The notes beneath the pieces are model-generated. The model saw nothing but the letters and a program-made list of their open reading frames with translations. It was not told the origin of the DNA and ran no database searches. A stretch of 64,000 nt of DNA from Pseudomonas reinekei. GTDB taxonomy: Bacteria > Pseudomonadota > Gammaproteobacteria > Pseudomonadales > Pseudomonadaceae. Shown piece by piece: positions 45,334-54,509 of this stretch; positions within the stretch are counted from its first letter, which is position 1; each line of letters begins with the position of its first letter. The translations under genes were made by a program, and so were the position numbers. Where the stretch lies: assembly GCF_001945365.1 (NCBI RefSeq), contig NZ_MSTQ01000003.1, positions 62,001 to 126,000 on the forward strand, in the 5' to 3' direction.

Positions 45334-47925
45334 ATGTCCTTTCGCCTTACCCGCCAGTCCTCTTCCCCTTCCCGCCTGCTGTCGCTGCTGACCGCCGCCA
45401 TCCTGATGGCCGGTGCTGCCCCCTTGATGGCGGCTACCGCCGCCGAACAGCAGACCCGCAAAATGGGTGACTACGCATTCACCATCGCGCCGCAACCGCT
45501 GGTCTCGGCACTCAATGCCTTTACCGCCGTGACAGGCTGGCAGGTCGGCTTGCCGGCAGAGCTCGCGCAAGGCGTCGCCTCGCCGGGTGTAAGCGGATCA
45601 CTGCCTGCGGATAAAGCCCTGGATCGCCTGTTGGTGGGGACCAGCCTGAGCTATCGCAAACTGGGTAACAACAACATCGTGCTCGAACGTCGTCTCACCG
45701 GCAGCGCGCTCAACCTGCAACAGACCACCATCAGCGCCACCCGCCAGGAACAGTCGGTGAACAGCGTGCCCAGCACCGTCACCGTCCACACGCGCGAAGA
45801 ACTGGACCGCAACAACGTCAATACCCTCAAGGATCTGGTGCGTTACGAGCCGGGCGTTTCGGTGGGCGGTACCGGGACCCGCGGCGGAATCAGCGGCTAC
45901 AACATCCGCGGCATCGACGGTAACCGGGTGCTGACCCAGATTGACGGGGTCGAAGTCCCCAACGGTTTTTTCAACGGCCCCTATGCCAAGACCCAGCGCA
46001 ATTACGTCGACCCGGAAATCATCAAACGTGTGGAAATCCTCCGTGGCCCGGCTTCCGTGCTCTACGGCAGCAACGCCATCGGTGGCGCGGTCAGCTACTT
46101 CACCCTCGACCCGGACGACATCATCAAACCTGGCCAGGACGTCGGTGCCCGCCTGAAAACCGGTTACAGCTCCGCTGACGAGAGCTGGCTCAAATCCGCC
46201 ACCGTCGCCGGTCGTGCCGATCAGTTCGACGGCCTGCTGCATTACAGCCAACGCGATGGTCACGAAACCGAATCCTACGGCAGCAACAACAGCACCGGCC
46301 TGACCCGCACCGCCGCCAACCCCGACGACGTGCGCACCAGCAACGTGCTGGCCAAGGTCGGCTGGCACTACAAGGACGACGCGCGCCTGGGCCTGACCTA
46401 CGAGAAGTACAAGGACGATCGCGATACCGATCTGAAAAGTGCCTATGGCGGACCTTACTTCGCGGGCGCCCCGACCATCCCCGACAGCGTCCTGCCCGGT
46501 GGCATGTACCAGTCGCGTACCGGTAACGACACCATTACCCGTGAACGCTTCGGCCTGGAACACAGCTTCGCCCTCGACAGCCTGCTGGCAGATAACGTCA
46601 AGTGGAGCCTCAACCACCAGGTCGCCAAGACCGATCAGAGCACCGAAGAAGTCTACTTCCCGATCACCCGCAAGGTATTGCGGACCCGGGACACGATCTA
46701 CGAAGAGAAACAGTGGCTCTTCGACGCACAACTGGATAAAGCCTTCAGCATCGCCGATACCGAGCACCTGCTGACGTACGGCACCACCCTCAAGCAACAG
46801 AAAGTCACCGGTTCGCGCAGCGGCAACGGCACCTGCCTGGCAATCGGTCGCGGCTGCACCGCCATCGGTGCCACCAGCGCAACAGACGTGCTGAAGAAGT
46901 CCTCTGACTTCCCGGACCCGACCATCAACACCTACAGCGTCTTCGCCCAGGACCAGATCAGCTGGAACGACTGGACCTTCGTGCCGGGTCTGCGCTACGA
47001 CTACACCCAACTCAAACCCGACATCACCGAGGAATTCCTCAACACCGTCTCGGCCGATGGTCGTGGCACCGTCAGCGATGAGAACAAGACCTGGCACAAA
47101 GTCTCGCCCAAGTTCGGCCTGACCTACGCCCTGACCGAAAACTACACTTGGTATGGCCAGTACGCCGAAGGCTTCCGCACCCCGACCGCGAAGGCGTTGT
47201 ACGGGCGTTTCGATAACAGCGCCGCCGGCTACAGTGTGGAACCGAACCCGGACCTGGAACCGGAAAAAAGCCAAAGCTACGAGACTGGCCTGCGCGGCAA
47301 CTTCGAGCAGGGCTTATTCGAGATGGCGGTGTTTTACAACAAGTACCGCGACTTCATTAATGAAGACGCTGTCACCCCGGGCTATGACCAACCGACCTTC
47401 CAGAGCGCCAACATCAAGCACGCCACCATCAAGGGCGCGGAAATCAAGGGTCGTCTGAACCTCGATGCCTTCGGCGCTCCGCAAGGCCTCTACACCCAGG
47501 GCTCGGTGGCCTATGCCTACGGTCGCAACAACGACAACGGCGAGCCGATCAATAGCGTCAACCCGCTGACCGGCGTGTTTGGTCTCGGTTACGACCAGGA
47601 TAACTACGGCAGCTTGCTCAGTTGGACCCTGGTGAAAAAGAAGGACCGCGTCGACGACAGCAACTTCAAGTCGCCGGACGGCGTCAGCAGCCAGTTCAAG
47701 ACGCCTGGCTTCGGCATCCTAGACCTCACCGGGTTCTACAAGGTAACCAACGACGTCACCCTCAGCGGCGGCATCTACAACCTGACCGACAAGAAGTACT
47801 GGCTGTGGGATGACGTGCGCGGCTACGACAGCGTCGGCGAAGCCTCGGTAACGCAACCGGCCAACCTTGATCGCCTGACCCAGCCGGGTCGCAACTTCGC
47901 GGTCAACCTGATCTGGGATATCTGA
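45334..47925 (+). CDS. TonB-dependent heme receptor with N-terminal signalling (STN) domain
   Basis: The 863-residue outer-membrane receptor has a signal peptide ending near 'PLMAATAAEQ', then a secretin/TonB N-terminal domain ('DYAFTIAPQPLVSALNAFTA'), which contacts the anti-sigma, then the plug ('LKDLVRYEPGVSVGGTGTRG', 'YNIRGIDGNRVLTQIDGVEV') and a beta-barrel ending 'GRNFAVNLIWDI'. The hemoglobin-receptor motifs FRTP and NPDL are present, but there is no His between them, a residue usually conserved in heme receptors. It is the third gene of the ECF-signalling cassette and precedes hemO. The start at 45334 has a GGAG ribosome site. Confidence 0.9.
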   Translation: MSFRLTRQSSSPSRLLSLLTAAILMAGAAPLMAATAAEQQTRKMGDYAFTIAPQPLVSALNAFTAVTGWQVGLPAELAQGVASPGVSGSLPADKALDRLLVGTSLSYRKLGNNNIVLERRLTGSALNLQQTTISATRQEQSVNSVPSTVTVHTREELDRNNVNTLKDLVRYEPGVSVGGTGTRGGISGYNIRGIDGNRVLTQIDGVEVPNGFFNGPYAKTQRNYVDPEIIKRVEILRGPASVLYGSNAIGGAVSYFTLDPDDIIKPGQDVGARLKTGYSSADESWLKSATVAGRADQFDGLLHYSQRDGHETESYGSNNSTGLTRTAANPDDVRTSNVLAKVGWHYKDDARLGLTYEKYKDDRDTDLKSAYGGPYFAGAPTIPDSVLPGGMYQSRTGNDTITRERFGLEHSFALDSLLADNVKWSLNHQVAKTDQSTEEVYFPITRKVLRTRDTIYEEKQWLFDAQLDKAFSIADTEHLLTYGTTLKQQKVTGSRSGNGTCLAIGRGCTAIGATSATDVLKKSSDFPDPTINTYSVFAQDQISWNDWTFVPGLRYDYTQLKPDITEEFLNTVSADGRGTVSDENKTWHKVSPKFGLTYALTENYTWYGQYAEGFRTPTAKALYGRFDNSAAGYSVEPNPDLEPEKSQSYETGLRGNFEQGLFEMAVFYNKYRDFINEDAVTPGYDQPTFQSANIKHATIKGAEIKGRLNLDAFGAPQGLYTQGSVAYAYGRNNDNGEPINSVNPLTGVFGLGYDQDNYGSLLSWTLVKKKDRVDDSNFKSPDGVSSQFKTPGFGILDLTGFYKVTNDVTLSGGIYNLTDKKYWLWDDVRGYDSVGEASVTQPANLDRLTQPGRNFAVNLIWDI

Positions 47926-47934
47926 CCGGCCCCA

Positions 47935-47977
47935 CCTCGCTGCGCGGCTTGATACAGCGGCGCAGTGAGGCTTTTTT
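47935..47977 (+). terminator. terminator after the heme receptor gene
   Basis: cctcgctgcgc pairs with gcgcagtgagg (one G-U pair), followed by six T. The T run overlaps the upstream part of the hemO promoter-like element. Confidence 0.75.
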
Positions 47978-48008
47978 ACTGTCCGGCCCGTGCTGATTCG
48001 TCTCGTTA
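47973..48008 (+). promoter_or_regulatory. ECF-type promoter upstream of hemO
   Basis: TTTTTACT, 16 bases, TTCGTCTCGTTA: identical to the element before the heme receptor (45222-45257). The T stretch also belongs to the receptor terminator, so the TTCGTCTCGTTA half carries most weight. Confidence 0.65.
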
Positions 48009-48041
48009 CCAAGTGCCTCTTTTTCCGCCAAAGGATTTGTC

Positions 48042-48650
48042 ATGACTACTCAGGACACCGCTCAACGCCCCAGCCTGCGTTCACAACGCTTGAACCAGGT
48101 CACCCACGAGCCACACACCAAACTCGATGCCCTGGTCAAAGCCCACGCGCCATTTGAAACCCAAGCCAACTTCGCCCGCTTTGTCGTAGCGCAATACCTG
48201 TTCCAGTCGGAACTGACGTCGCTGTACAACGACGCAGAACTGATCGCCATCGTCCCGGACTTGCCCGCTCGCTGCCGAGCCGAAGGGGCCAAAGCCGACC
48301 TGGCGGATCTGGACACTGAAGTTCCAGCGCCGGTTGCAGGTGCCGTGAACACCCCGAGCAAGGCCGAAGCACTGGGCTGGCTGTTCGTCTCCGAGGGCTC
48401 GAAGCTGGGTGCGGCGTTCCTGATCAAGCGTGCGGCAGGCCTGGGTTTGAGCGAAACTTTCGGCGCCCGTCACCTGGGCGAACCGGCCGGCGGTCGTGCG
48501 CAAGGCTGGAAAAGCTTCGTCAAAACCCTCGATGAACTGGCGCTCAGCGCAGAGGAAGAAGCCGAGCTGGATAAGGGCGCGATCGATGCGTTCAACCGGT
48601 TTACGGTGTTGTTGGAGCAGGCTTACTCGACAGCTGCCGAACCGGCCTGA
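48042..48650 (+). CDS. hemO: heme oxygenase HemO/PigA
   Basis: The 202-residue enzyme has 'LRSQRLNQVTHEPHTKLDAL' with the axial His25, and 'ALGWLFVSEGSKLGAAFLIK', the distal helix with conserved glycines, then 'FGARHLGEPAGGRAQGWKSF'. These match the P. aeruginosa HemO/PigA branch, which cleaves heme to biliverdin and releases iron. It lies 116 bases after the receptor gene and has its own ECF-type promoter. With Fur control of the sigma gene, it belongs to the iron-starvation response. Confidence 0.95.
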   Translation: MTTQDTAQRPSLRSQRLNQVTHEPHTKLDALVKAHAPFETQANFARFVVAQYLFQSELTSLYNDAELIAIVPDLPARCRAEGAKADLADLDTEVPAPVAGAVNTPSKAEALGWLFVSEGSKLGAAFLIKRAAGLGLSETFGARHLGEPAGGRAQGWKSFVKTLDELALSAEEEAELDKGAIDAFNRFTVLLEQAYSTAAEPA

Positions 48651-48664
48651 TTCAACATCGATAC

Positions 48665-48757
48665 CCTGTGGGAGCGAGCCTGCTCGCGAAAGCGGTCTTA
48701 CAGTCGACATCTCTATTGAATGTCAGCCCGTCATCGCGAGCAGGCTCGCTCCCATAG
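48665..48757. repeat. REPIN after hemO
   Basis: gtgggagcgagcctgctcgcga and tcgcgagcaggctcgctccc are inverted about 45 bases apart. Confidence 0.92.
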
Positions 48758-48811
48758 GGATCGAGTCAGTCTGCACCGTACCAATCTGTTTCACACACGT
48801 CCCCTGAGCCC

Positions 48812-49201
48812 ATGCCTGCCGCCTCTAAACTCACCCGCCTCCTTTTCGGCCTGCTGGCCTACGTCAGCCTTGGCATCGGCCTGATCGCCATCGTGATCCC
48901 CGGTCTGCCGACCACCGAATTCATCTTGCTGGCCGCCTGGGCTGCGACCAAGAGTTCGCCACGCCTGAGTGCCTGGCTGGAAAACCATCGTTTGTTCGGT
49001 CCCATCCTCAGTAACTGGCGCAACGGCAGAATCATCGCGCGCCGGGCAAAAATCAGCGCCACTGTCAGCATGCTGGTATGTGCAGGCCTCATGTTGATGA
49101 TGCTCGACCACGGCTGGCCGATTTATGTGGCGATGGTCGGCATGGGCCTGGGCAATCTGTGGATCTGGTCACGTCCGGAATCACTGGCGCAACAGCCGTA
49201 A
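48812..49201 (+). CDS. DUF454 (YbaN-family) inner-membrane protein
   Basis: The 129-residue protein has three or four membrane segments and the DUF454 signature: 'LLFGLLAYVSLGIGLIAIVI', 'PGLPTTEFILLAAWAATKSS' and 'LENHRLFGPILSNWRNGRII'. Function is unknown. It follows hemO in the same orientation after a REPIN. I recall DUF454 genes beside heme-uptake genes in other bacteria, so a link to heme handling is possible but unproven. Confidence 0.88.
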   Translation: MPAASKLTRLLFGLLAYVSLGIGLIAIVIPGLPTTEFILLAAWAATKSSPRLSAWLENHRLFGPILSNWRNGRIIARRAKISATVSMLVCAGLMLMMLDHGWPIYVAMVGMGLGNLWIWSRPESLAQQP

Positions 49202-49390
49202 ATTTCCTCCATTTTTAATCGCCTTTCCGGCACATTTCCCCGCGCAAACGTTCAACCATGACCGTTCGTCGGCATGCACCTCATGCAATCTCGCTCCCGC
49301 GCCGATGTGGATTGAATGGCGCTAAATGGATTTGGCGAATCGAGCCGCTATGGCTCACAGCCAACTATTCATCCATTCGCGAGCTGCCCC

Positions 49391-51529
49391 ATGTTCGACT
49401 CACTGTCCATCCGCCTGAAAATTGTCATGCTCTCCGGCCTGTGCCTGCTCGGCGTCGTCACGTTGATCGTAGGCATGAACTTCTACCAGACTGACCAGAA
49501 CGATGAGCTGGTCAGCGAGTCCAGCAGCAAAATGCTCACCGACAGCGTGCAGAACCTGCTCCAGGCGAAAGCCGCCGAGCAAGCGGTGCGGGTGCAGAAG
49601 ACCTTCGGTGAAACCCTGACGGTAGTGACCGCCCTGGCGGATCAGATCAAGGACATGCGCACCTTGGCCACCAAGCGCTCGCTTGAGCCTGGCGCCCTGC
49701 GTGAAGAGTTGAACCAGAGCTTGAAGACGGCGTTCGAGCGCAACAGCAAAGTGCTGGGCATCTGGCTGGCGTTCGAACCCAATGGCCTGGATGGCAAGGA
49801 CAGTGAGTTCGCCAATGACGCGGCCCGTCAGTCCAATGAGGCGGGTCGCTTCGCCACGTACTGGAGCCGTGCCGGGGGTGAAGCGCTGAACACGATCATG
49901 GTCGAAGAGGACCTGACCAAAACCACCCTGAACCTCAGCGGCACGCCCTACAACGTCTGGTACACCTGCCCTCGCGACAGCCAGCGCACCTGCCTGCTCG
50001 ATCCGTACGCCGATACCGTCGGCAACAAGGAAATGTTGATGACCACCATTTCCGTACCGCTGCTGGTGGATGGCAAGTCCATCGGTGTGGTCGGTATCGA
50101 CATCGCGCTCGACGCCCTGCAAGCCACTGCGGTCGAATCCCAGCGTGAACTGTTCAACAGCGCCGGACACATGCTGATCGTTTCCGGCACAGGCGTATTG
50201 GCAGCCTACAGCGTTGACGCCAGCAAAGTGGGCAAAAACATCGGCGAGACCCTGGGCGCAGAAGGCAAGGATGTCCTGCAATTGCTCAGTGCCGGCACCC
50301 CGAAAATCCTCCAGCAGGGCGACCTGATCCGCGCGGTCTACCCGGTCAGCCCGATCGCTGATTCCAAGGCCTGGGGCGTGGTGATCGATCTGCCCAAACA
50401 TGTGTTGCTGGCGGACTCGGTCAAGCTGCAAGCAGTGCTCGACGATGCCCAGCAACGTGGCACGATCAAAGCCATTGTGGTGGCGATCATTGCCGGCCTG
50501 GTCGGCTTGCTGTTGATCTGGCTCACCGCTTCGGGCGTGACCCGGCCGATCAACAGCGTGGCCGACATGCTCAAGGCGATTGCCAGCGGCGACGGCGACC
50601 TGACCCAACGCCTGCACTACAGCAAGAAAGACGAACTCGGTGAGCTGGTGAGCTGGTTCAACCGTTTCCTCGACAAGTTGCAGCCGACCATCGCGCAGAT
50701 CAAGCAAAGCATCACCGACGCACGCGGCACCGCTGACCAGTCTTCGGAAATCGCCCGTCAGACCAGCGAAGGCATGCAGGTGCAGTTCCGTGAAATCGAC
50801 CAGGTCGCTACGGCCTCCAACGAGATGAGCGCCACCGCCCACGACGTCGCCAACAGTGCGTCGAACGCGGCAAACGCCGCCAAAGGCGCTGATCAGTCGG
50901 CCCGCGATGGCATGCAGATCATCGAACGCAGCACCCGTGACATCAATCAACTGGCCGACGAAGTGAGCAAGGCTGTGACTGAGGTTGAAGCATTGGCGGT
51001 CAACAGCGAGCAGATCGGTTCGGTGCTGGAAGTGATCCGCAGCATCGCCGAACAAACCAACCTCCTGGCGCTCAACGCAGCCATTGAAGCTGCCCGCGCC
51101 GGCGAGAGCGGTCGTGGCTTTGCGGTGGTGGCTGACGAGGTGCGTAACCTGGCCAAGCGCACCCAGGACTCGGTGGAAGAAATTCGCCTGGTGATCGAAC
51201 GCATCCAGAGCGGCACCCGCGGCGTGGTTGCCACCATGCATTCAAGCCAGACCCAGGCCCACAGCAACGCTGGACAGATCCAGCAAGCAGTACAGGCCCT
51301 GAGCAAAATCAGCGATGCGGTCACCGTGATCAGCGACATGAACCTGCAAATCGCCAGCGCCGCCGAACAACAGAGCGCCGTGGCCGAAGAGGTCAACCGC
51401 AACGTTTCGGCGATCCGCACTGTCACCGAAACCTTGACCGGGCAGGCGACTGAATCGGCGCAGATCAGCAGCCAGCTCAACTCGCTGACGACCCATCAAA
51501 TGAAGTTGATGGATCAGTTCCGGGTCTGA
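49391..51529 (+). CDS. methyl-accepting chemotaxis protein with periplasmic dCache sensor
   Basis: The 712-residue receptor has membrane segments at about 12-32 and 359-380, enclosing a large periplasmic domain that fits a double-Cache fold ('[20 protein letters not shown]', '[20 protein letters not shown]' in sections). A HAMP domain and a signalling domain follow with the hairpin '[20 protein letters not shown]' around residue 555. PctA-type dCache receptors bind amino acids, but the ligand here is unknown. The ATG at 49391 gives a normal short cytoplasmic N-terminus. A terminator follows. Confidence 0.9.
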   Translation: MFDSLSIRLKIVMLSGLCLLGVVTLIVGMNFYQTDQNDELVSESSSKMLTDSVQNLLQAKAAEQAVRVQKTFGETLTVVTALADQIKDMRTLATKRSLEPGALREELNQSLKTAFERNSKVLGIWLAFEPNGLDGKDSEFANDAARQSNEAGRFATYWSRAGGEALNTIMVEEDLTKTTLNLSGTPYNVWYTCPRDSQRTCLLDPYADTVGNKEMLMTTISVPLLVDGKSIGVVGIDIALDALQATAVESQRELFNSAGHMLIVSGTGVLAAYSVDASKVGKNIGETLGAEGKDVLQLLSAGTPKILQQGDLIRAVYPVSPIADSKAWGVVIDLPKHVLLADSVKLQAVLDDAQQRGTIKAIVVAIIAGLVGLLLIWLTASGVTRPINSVADMLKAIASGDGDLTQRLHYSKKDELGELVSWFNRFLDKLQPTIAQIKQSITDARGTADQSSEIARQTSEGMQVQFREIDQVATASNEMSATAHDVANSASNAANAAKGADQSARDGMQIIERSTRDINQLADEVSKAVTEVEALAVNSEQIGSVLEVIRSIAEQTNLLALNAAIEAARAGESGRGFAVVADEVRNLAKRTQDSVEEIRLVIERIQSGTRGVVATMHSSQTQAHSNAGQIQQAVQALSKISDAVTVISDMNLQIASAAEQQSAVAEEVNRNVSAIRTVTETLTGQATESAQISSQLNSLTTHQMKLMDQFRV

Positions 51530-51537
51530 GTTTCAGG

Positions 51538-51569
51538 ATCGCAGCCTTCGATGCAGGCTGCGATTTTTT
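51538..51569 (+). terminator. rho-independent terminator of the chemoreceptor gene
   Basis: atcgcagcct pairs with aggctgcgat around seven bases, followed by five T. Confidence 0.92.
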
Positions 51570-51612
51570 GATCCTATGCTCTATGCTGCCCTCTCGTTCC
51601 GGAGGGCCTTCG

Positions 51613-52962
51613 ATGACTGATTTACTCACGTCCATTCAAGCCGCACTCGGCTTGCCACTCACGCCAATCCCGCTCACCGCCACCGGCGCCCTGCCCTCGG
51701 CGTTTGCTGTCACCGACCTGGCCTGCGCCAGCATCGGGGCTGCCGGACAGGCTGTCAGCGAATTGCTCAATCAACAAACAGGTCGCCTGCCCGCCATTGA
51801 AGTCGATCGACGCCTGGCCTCGTTCTGGTTCTCCAGTTCGATCCGCCCGGTCGGCTGGAGCGTTCCGCCGCTGTGGGACCCGATTGCCGGTGATTACCCG
51901 ACCAAGGATGGCTGGATCCGTCTGCACACCAACGCCCCTCATCACCGTGCCGCGGCGCAATCCGTGCTTGGTGCCGTCACCGACCGTGCGGCGATGGCAA
52001 GCAACGTCACGCAATGGGCCAAGCGCGATCTGGAACAGGCCGTGGTCGACGCCGGTGGTTGTGCCGCCGAAATGCGCACCTGGGAACAGTGGCAGGCACA
52101 TCCGCAAGGCCGGGCAGTCAACGCAGAACCGCTGATTCAGTTCGGCCATCACGCCAGCCATAACGGCACAGTGTGGCAAGGCTCGGTTGCGCAACCACTG
52201 GCCGGGATCAAGGTGCTGGACTTGACCCGCGTGCTCGCCGGCCCCGTCGCCAGCCGCTTTCTCGCCGGTCTGGGTGCAGACGTTTTGCGCATCGACCCGC
52301 CAACCTGGAACGAGCCGGGTGTGGTGCCGGAGATGACCCTGGGCAAACGCTGCGCTCGCCTGGACCTGCACGATAAAGCGGACCGTACGCTGTTCGAAAG
52401 CTTGCTCAAGGACGCCGACATCGTGCTTCACGGCTACCGCGCCGATGCCCTCGAACGGCTGGGCTACGGTCTGAGCGAACGACAAAAACTGGCCCCTGGC
52501 CTGATCGACGTCAGCCTCAATGCCTATGGCTGGAGCGGCCCGTGGCAGCATCGTCGCGGCTTCGACAGCCTGGTGCAAATGAGCAGCGGTATCGCCGAGG
52601 CCGGCATGCGCTGGACACTGGCGGATAAACCGACGCCATTGCCGGTTCAGGCGCTCGATCACGCCACCGGGTATTTGATGGCGGCCAGTGCGATCAGGCT
52701 GCTGACGGGACGTTTGAGCAGCGGCCAGAGTGGGTCGGCGCGACTGTCATTGGCGCGCACCGCGAAACTGTTGATCGAGAAAGGTCGCGGCAGTGACGAG
52801 CCATTAAGGACCGAGGATGAACGCGATCAGGGAATGCTGGTTGAGCAAACGCCCTGGGGGCCTGCGCATCGCTTGCATGTGCCGCTGAAAATCACCGGGA
52901 CGCCGTTGCAGTGGACGCTGGCAGCCGCGGAGTTGGGTTCACATCGCGCGCAGTGGTGGTAA
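51613..52962 (+). CDS. class III CoA-transferase (CaiB/BaiF family)
   Basis: The 449-residue protein has the family III core 'LAGIKVLDLTRVLAGPVASR', 'FLAGLGADVLRIDPPTWNEP', 'LDLHDKADRTLFESLLKDAD' and 'GLIDVSLNAYGWSGPWQHRR', with the catalytic Asp in 'GFDSLVQMSSGIAEAG'. The N-terminal 190 residues are a second, diverged copy-like part. Such enzymes move CoA between carboxylic acids; donor and acceptor here are unknown. The GGAGGG ribosome site sets the start at 51613. It is monocistronic. Confidence 0.85.
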   Translation: MTDLLTSIQAALGLPLTPIPLTATGALPSAFAVTDLACASIGAAGQAVSELLNQQTGRLPAIEVDRRLASFWFSSSIRPVGWSVPPLWDPIAGDYPTKDGWIRLHTNAPHHRAAAQSVLGAVTDRAAMASNVTQWAKRDLEQAVVDAGGCAAEMRTWEQWQAHPQGRAVNAEPLIQFGHHASHNGTVWQGSVAQPLAGIKVLDLTRVLAGPVASRFLAGLGADVLRIDPPTWNEPGVVPEMTLGKRCARLDLHDKADRTLFESLLKDADIVLHGYRADALERLGYGLSERQKLAPGLIDVSLNAYGWSGPWQHRRGFDSLVQMSSGIAEAGMRWTLADKPTPLPVQALDHATGYLMAASAIRLLTGRLSSGQSGSARLSLARTAKLLIEKGRGSDEPLRTEDERDQGMLVEQTPWGPAHRLHVPLKITGTPLQWTLAAAELGSHRAQWW

Positions 52963-52969
52963 CCGGGCG

Positions 52970-53043
52970 ATTGCCGTCGCGAGCAAGCTCGTTCCTACAG
53001 GTTATGCGCATGCCCTCTAGGCGAGAGCCTGCTCGCGATGACG
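52970..53043. repeat. degenerate REPIN
   Basis: tcgcgagcaagctcgttcctac and ctaggcgagagcctgctcgcga are inverted, mutated versions of the common REP unit, between convergent genes. Confidence 0.7.
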
Positions 53044-53081
53044 CCAGAGCAACCAACAAAAGTGCTCGATCAGCAACAACC

Positions 53082-54509
53082 TCACAACCTCAACACCCCG
53101 CTATACAACCCGTACGCCGCCAACCCGGCACCGCTGATGACACAGGTAAATATGCCCTTCTCGATGGACGTGAACACAGGCTTGCCCTGTTCTTTCCGGG
53201 CCTTGGCAAACAGGATCACACCCGGCGCATACAGCAATGCCGAGAGCAGCAAATATTTCAAGCCGCCGGCGTACAGCAACCACACCGCGTAACTCAGGGC
53301 GACGCCGCCGATCAACAGATCCTTGGTCCGCTCTGCCGAGGCGTGTTCATAAGTTTCACCTCGCCCGCTCAACAACACTGCGTAAGCCGCCGACCACAGA
53401 TACGGCACCAGAATCATCGACGAAGCCAGGTAGATCAGGCTGGTGTAGGTACCCGCGGAAAACAGCGTGATCAGCAGGAAAAGCTGGATCATCACATTGG
53501 TCAGCCACAGCGCATTGACCGGCACATGGTTGGCGTTTTCCTTCGTCAGGAACGCGGGCATGGTCTTGTCTTTCGCCGTGGCGAACAGGATCTCGGCACA
53601 CAGCAGCGCCCACGAGAGCAGCGCACCCAGCAATGAAATGGCCAGGCCCACGCTGATCAGTAACGCGCCCCACGGGCCGACGATATGCTCCAGCACCGCC
53701 GCCAGCGACGGGTTCTGCAAAGTGGCCAACTCCGGTTGGCTCAGGATGCCCAGCGACAGCACGTTCACCAGCACCAGCAGCGCCAACACACCGAGAAAAC
53801 CAATGACCGTGGCGCGGCCCACATCCGAACGTTTCTCCGCCCGCGCCGAATAAATACTGGCGCCCTCGATACCGATAAACACAAACACCGTCACCAGCAT
53901 CATGTTGCGCACCTGGTCCATCACGCTACCGAAGCTCGGGTTGCTGCGCCCCCAGATGTCCCGCGTGAACACTTCGGCCTTGAACGCCACCGCGGCAATC
54001 ACGATAAACATGATCAAGGGCACGATCTTCGCCACCGTGGTCAGCAGGTTGATGAACGCCGCCTCCTTGATCCCGCGCATCACCACAAAATGCACCGTCC
54101 ACAACAGCACCGACGCACAGGCAATGGCGACCGGCGTATTGCCTTCGCCGAACACCGGAAAGAAAAACCCCAGCGTGCTGAACAACAACACGAAGTAGCC
54201 AACGTTGCCCAGCCAGGCGCTGATCCAGTAACCCCAAGCCGAGGAAAACCCCATGTAATCGCCGAAGCCAGCCTTGGCATAGGCATACACCCCCGAGTCC
54301 AGTTCCGGTTTGCGATTGGCCAGCGTCTGGAACACGAAAGCCAGTGTCAGCATGCCGACGGCGGTGATGGCCCAGCCAATCAGTATCGCACCGGCATCGG
54401 CCTTGGCGGCCATGTTCTGCGGCAGGGAAAAGATCCCACCGCCAATCATCGAACCCACGACCAGCGCGATCAGCGCGCTCAGGCGAAGCTTCTGCGGGGT
54501 TTGCGACAT
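53082..54509 (-). CDS. arginine/ornithine antiporter, second ArcD-type copy
   Basis: The 475-residue amino-acid permease has about 12-13 membrane segments with 'LIALVVGSMIGGGIFSLPQN' and 'GYWISAWLGNVGYFVLLFST', near-identical in spacing and length to the ArcD at 54933. It is divergent from the arc operon and ends in a C-terminal segment 'YLLLSALLYAPGVILFAKAR'. The two genes align without gaps by eye, so this is an inverted duplicate. The arc operon copy carries the Anr box; this one has none I can find. Substrate may differ. Confidence 0.88.
   Translation of the reverse strand: MSQTPQKLRLSALIALVVGSMIGGGIFSLPQNMAAKADAGAILIGWAITAVGMLTLAFVFQTLANRKPELDSGVYAYAKAGFGDYMGFSSAWGYWISAWLGNVGYFVLLFSTLGFFFPVFGEGNTPVAIACASVLLWTVHFVVMRGIKEAAFINLLTTVAKIVPLIMFIVIAAVAFKAEVFTRDIWGRSNPSFGSVMDQVRNMMLVTVFVFIGIEGASIYSARAEKRSDVGRATVIGFLGVLALLVLVNVLSLGILSQPELATLQNPSLAAVLEHIVGPWGALLISVGLAISLLGALLSWALLCAEILFATAKDKTMPAFLTKENANHVPVNALWLTNVMIQLFLLITLFSAGTYTSLIYLASSMILVPYLWSAAYAVLLSGRGETYEHASAERTKDLLIGGVALSYAVWLLYAGGLKYLLLSALLYAPGVILFAKARKEQGKPVFTSIEKGIFTCVISGAGLAAYGLYSGVLRL

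Noticed and set aside
45598..47274. 558-codon minus-strand frame opposite the heme receptor
   Set aside because: Val/Gly/Ala-rich with no motif; the plus strand is a clear TonB receptor.
49400..51241. 613-codon minus-strand frame opposite the chemoreceptor
   Set aside because: Shadow of the chemoreceptor; no ribosome site or recognisable domain.
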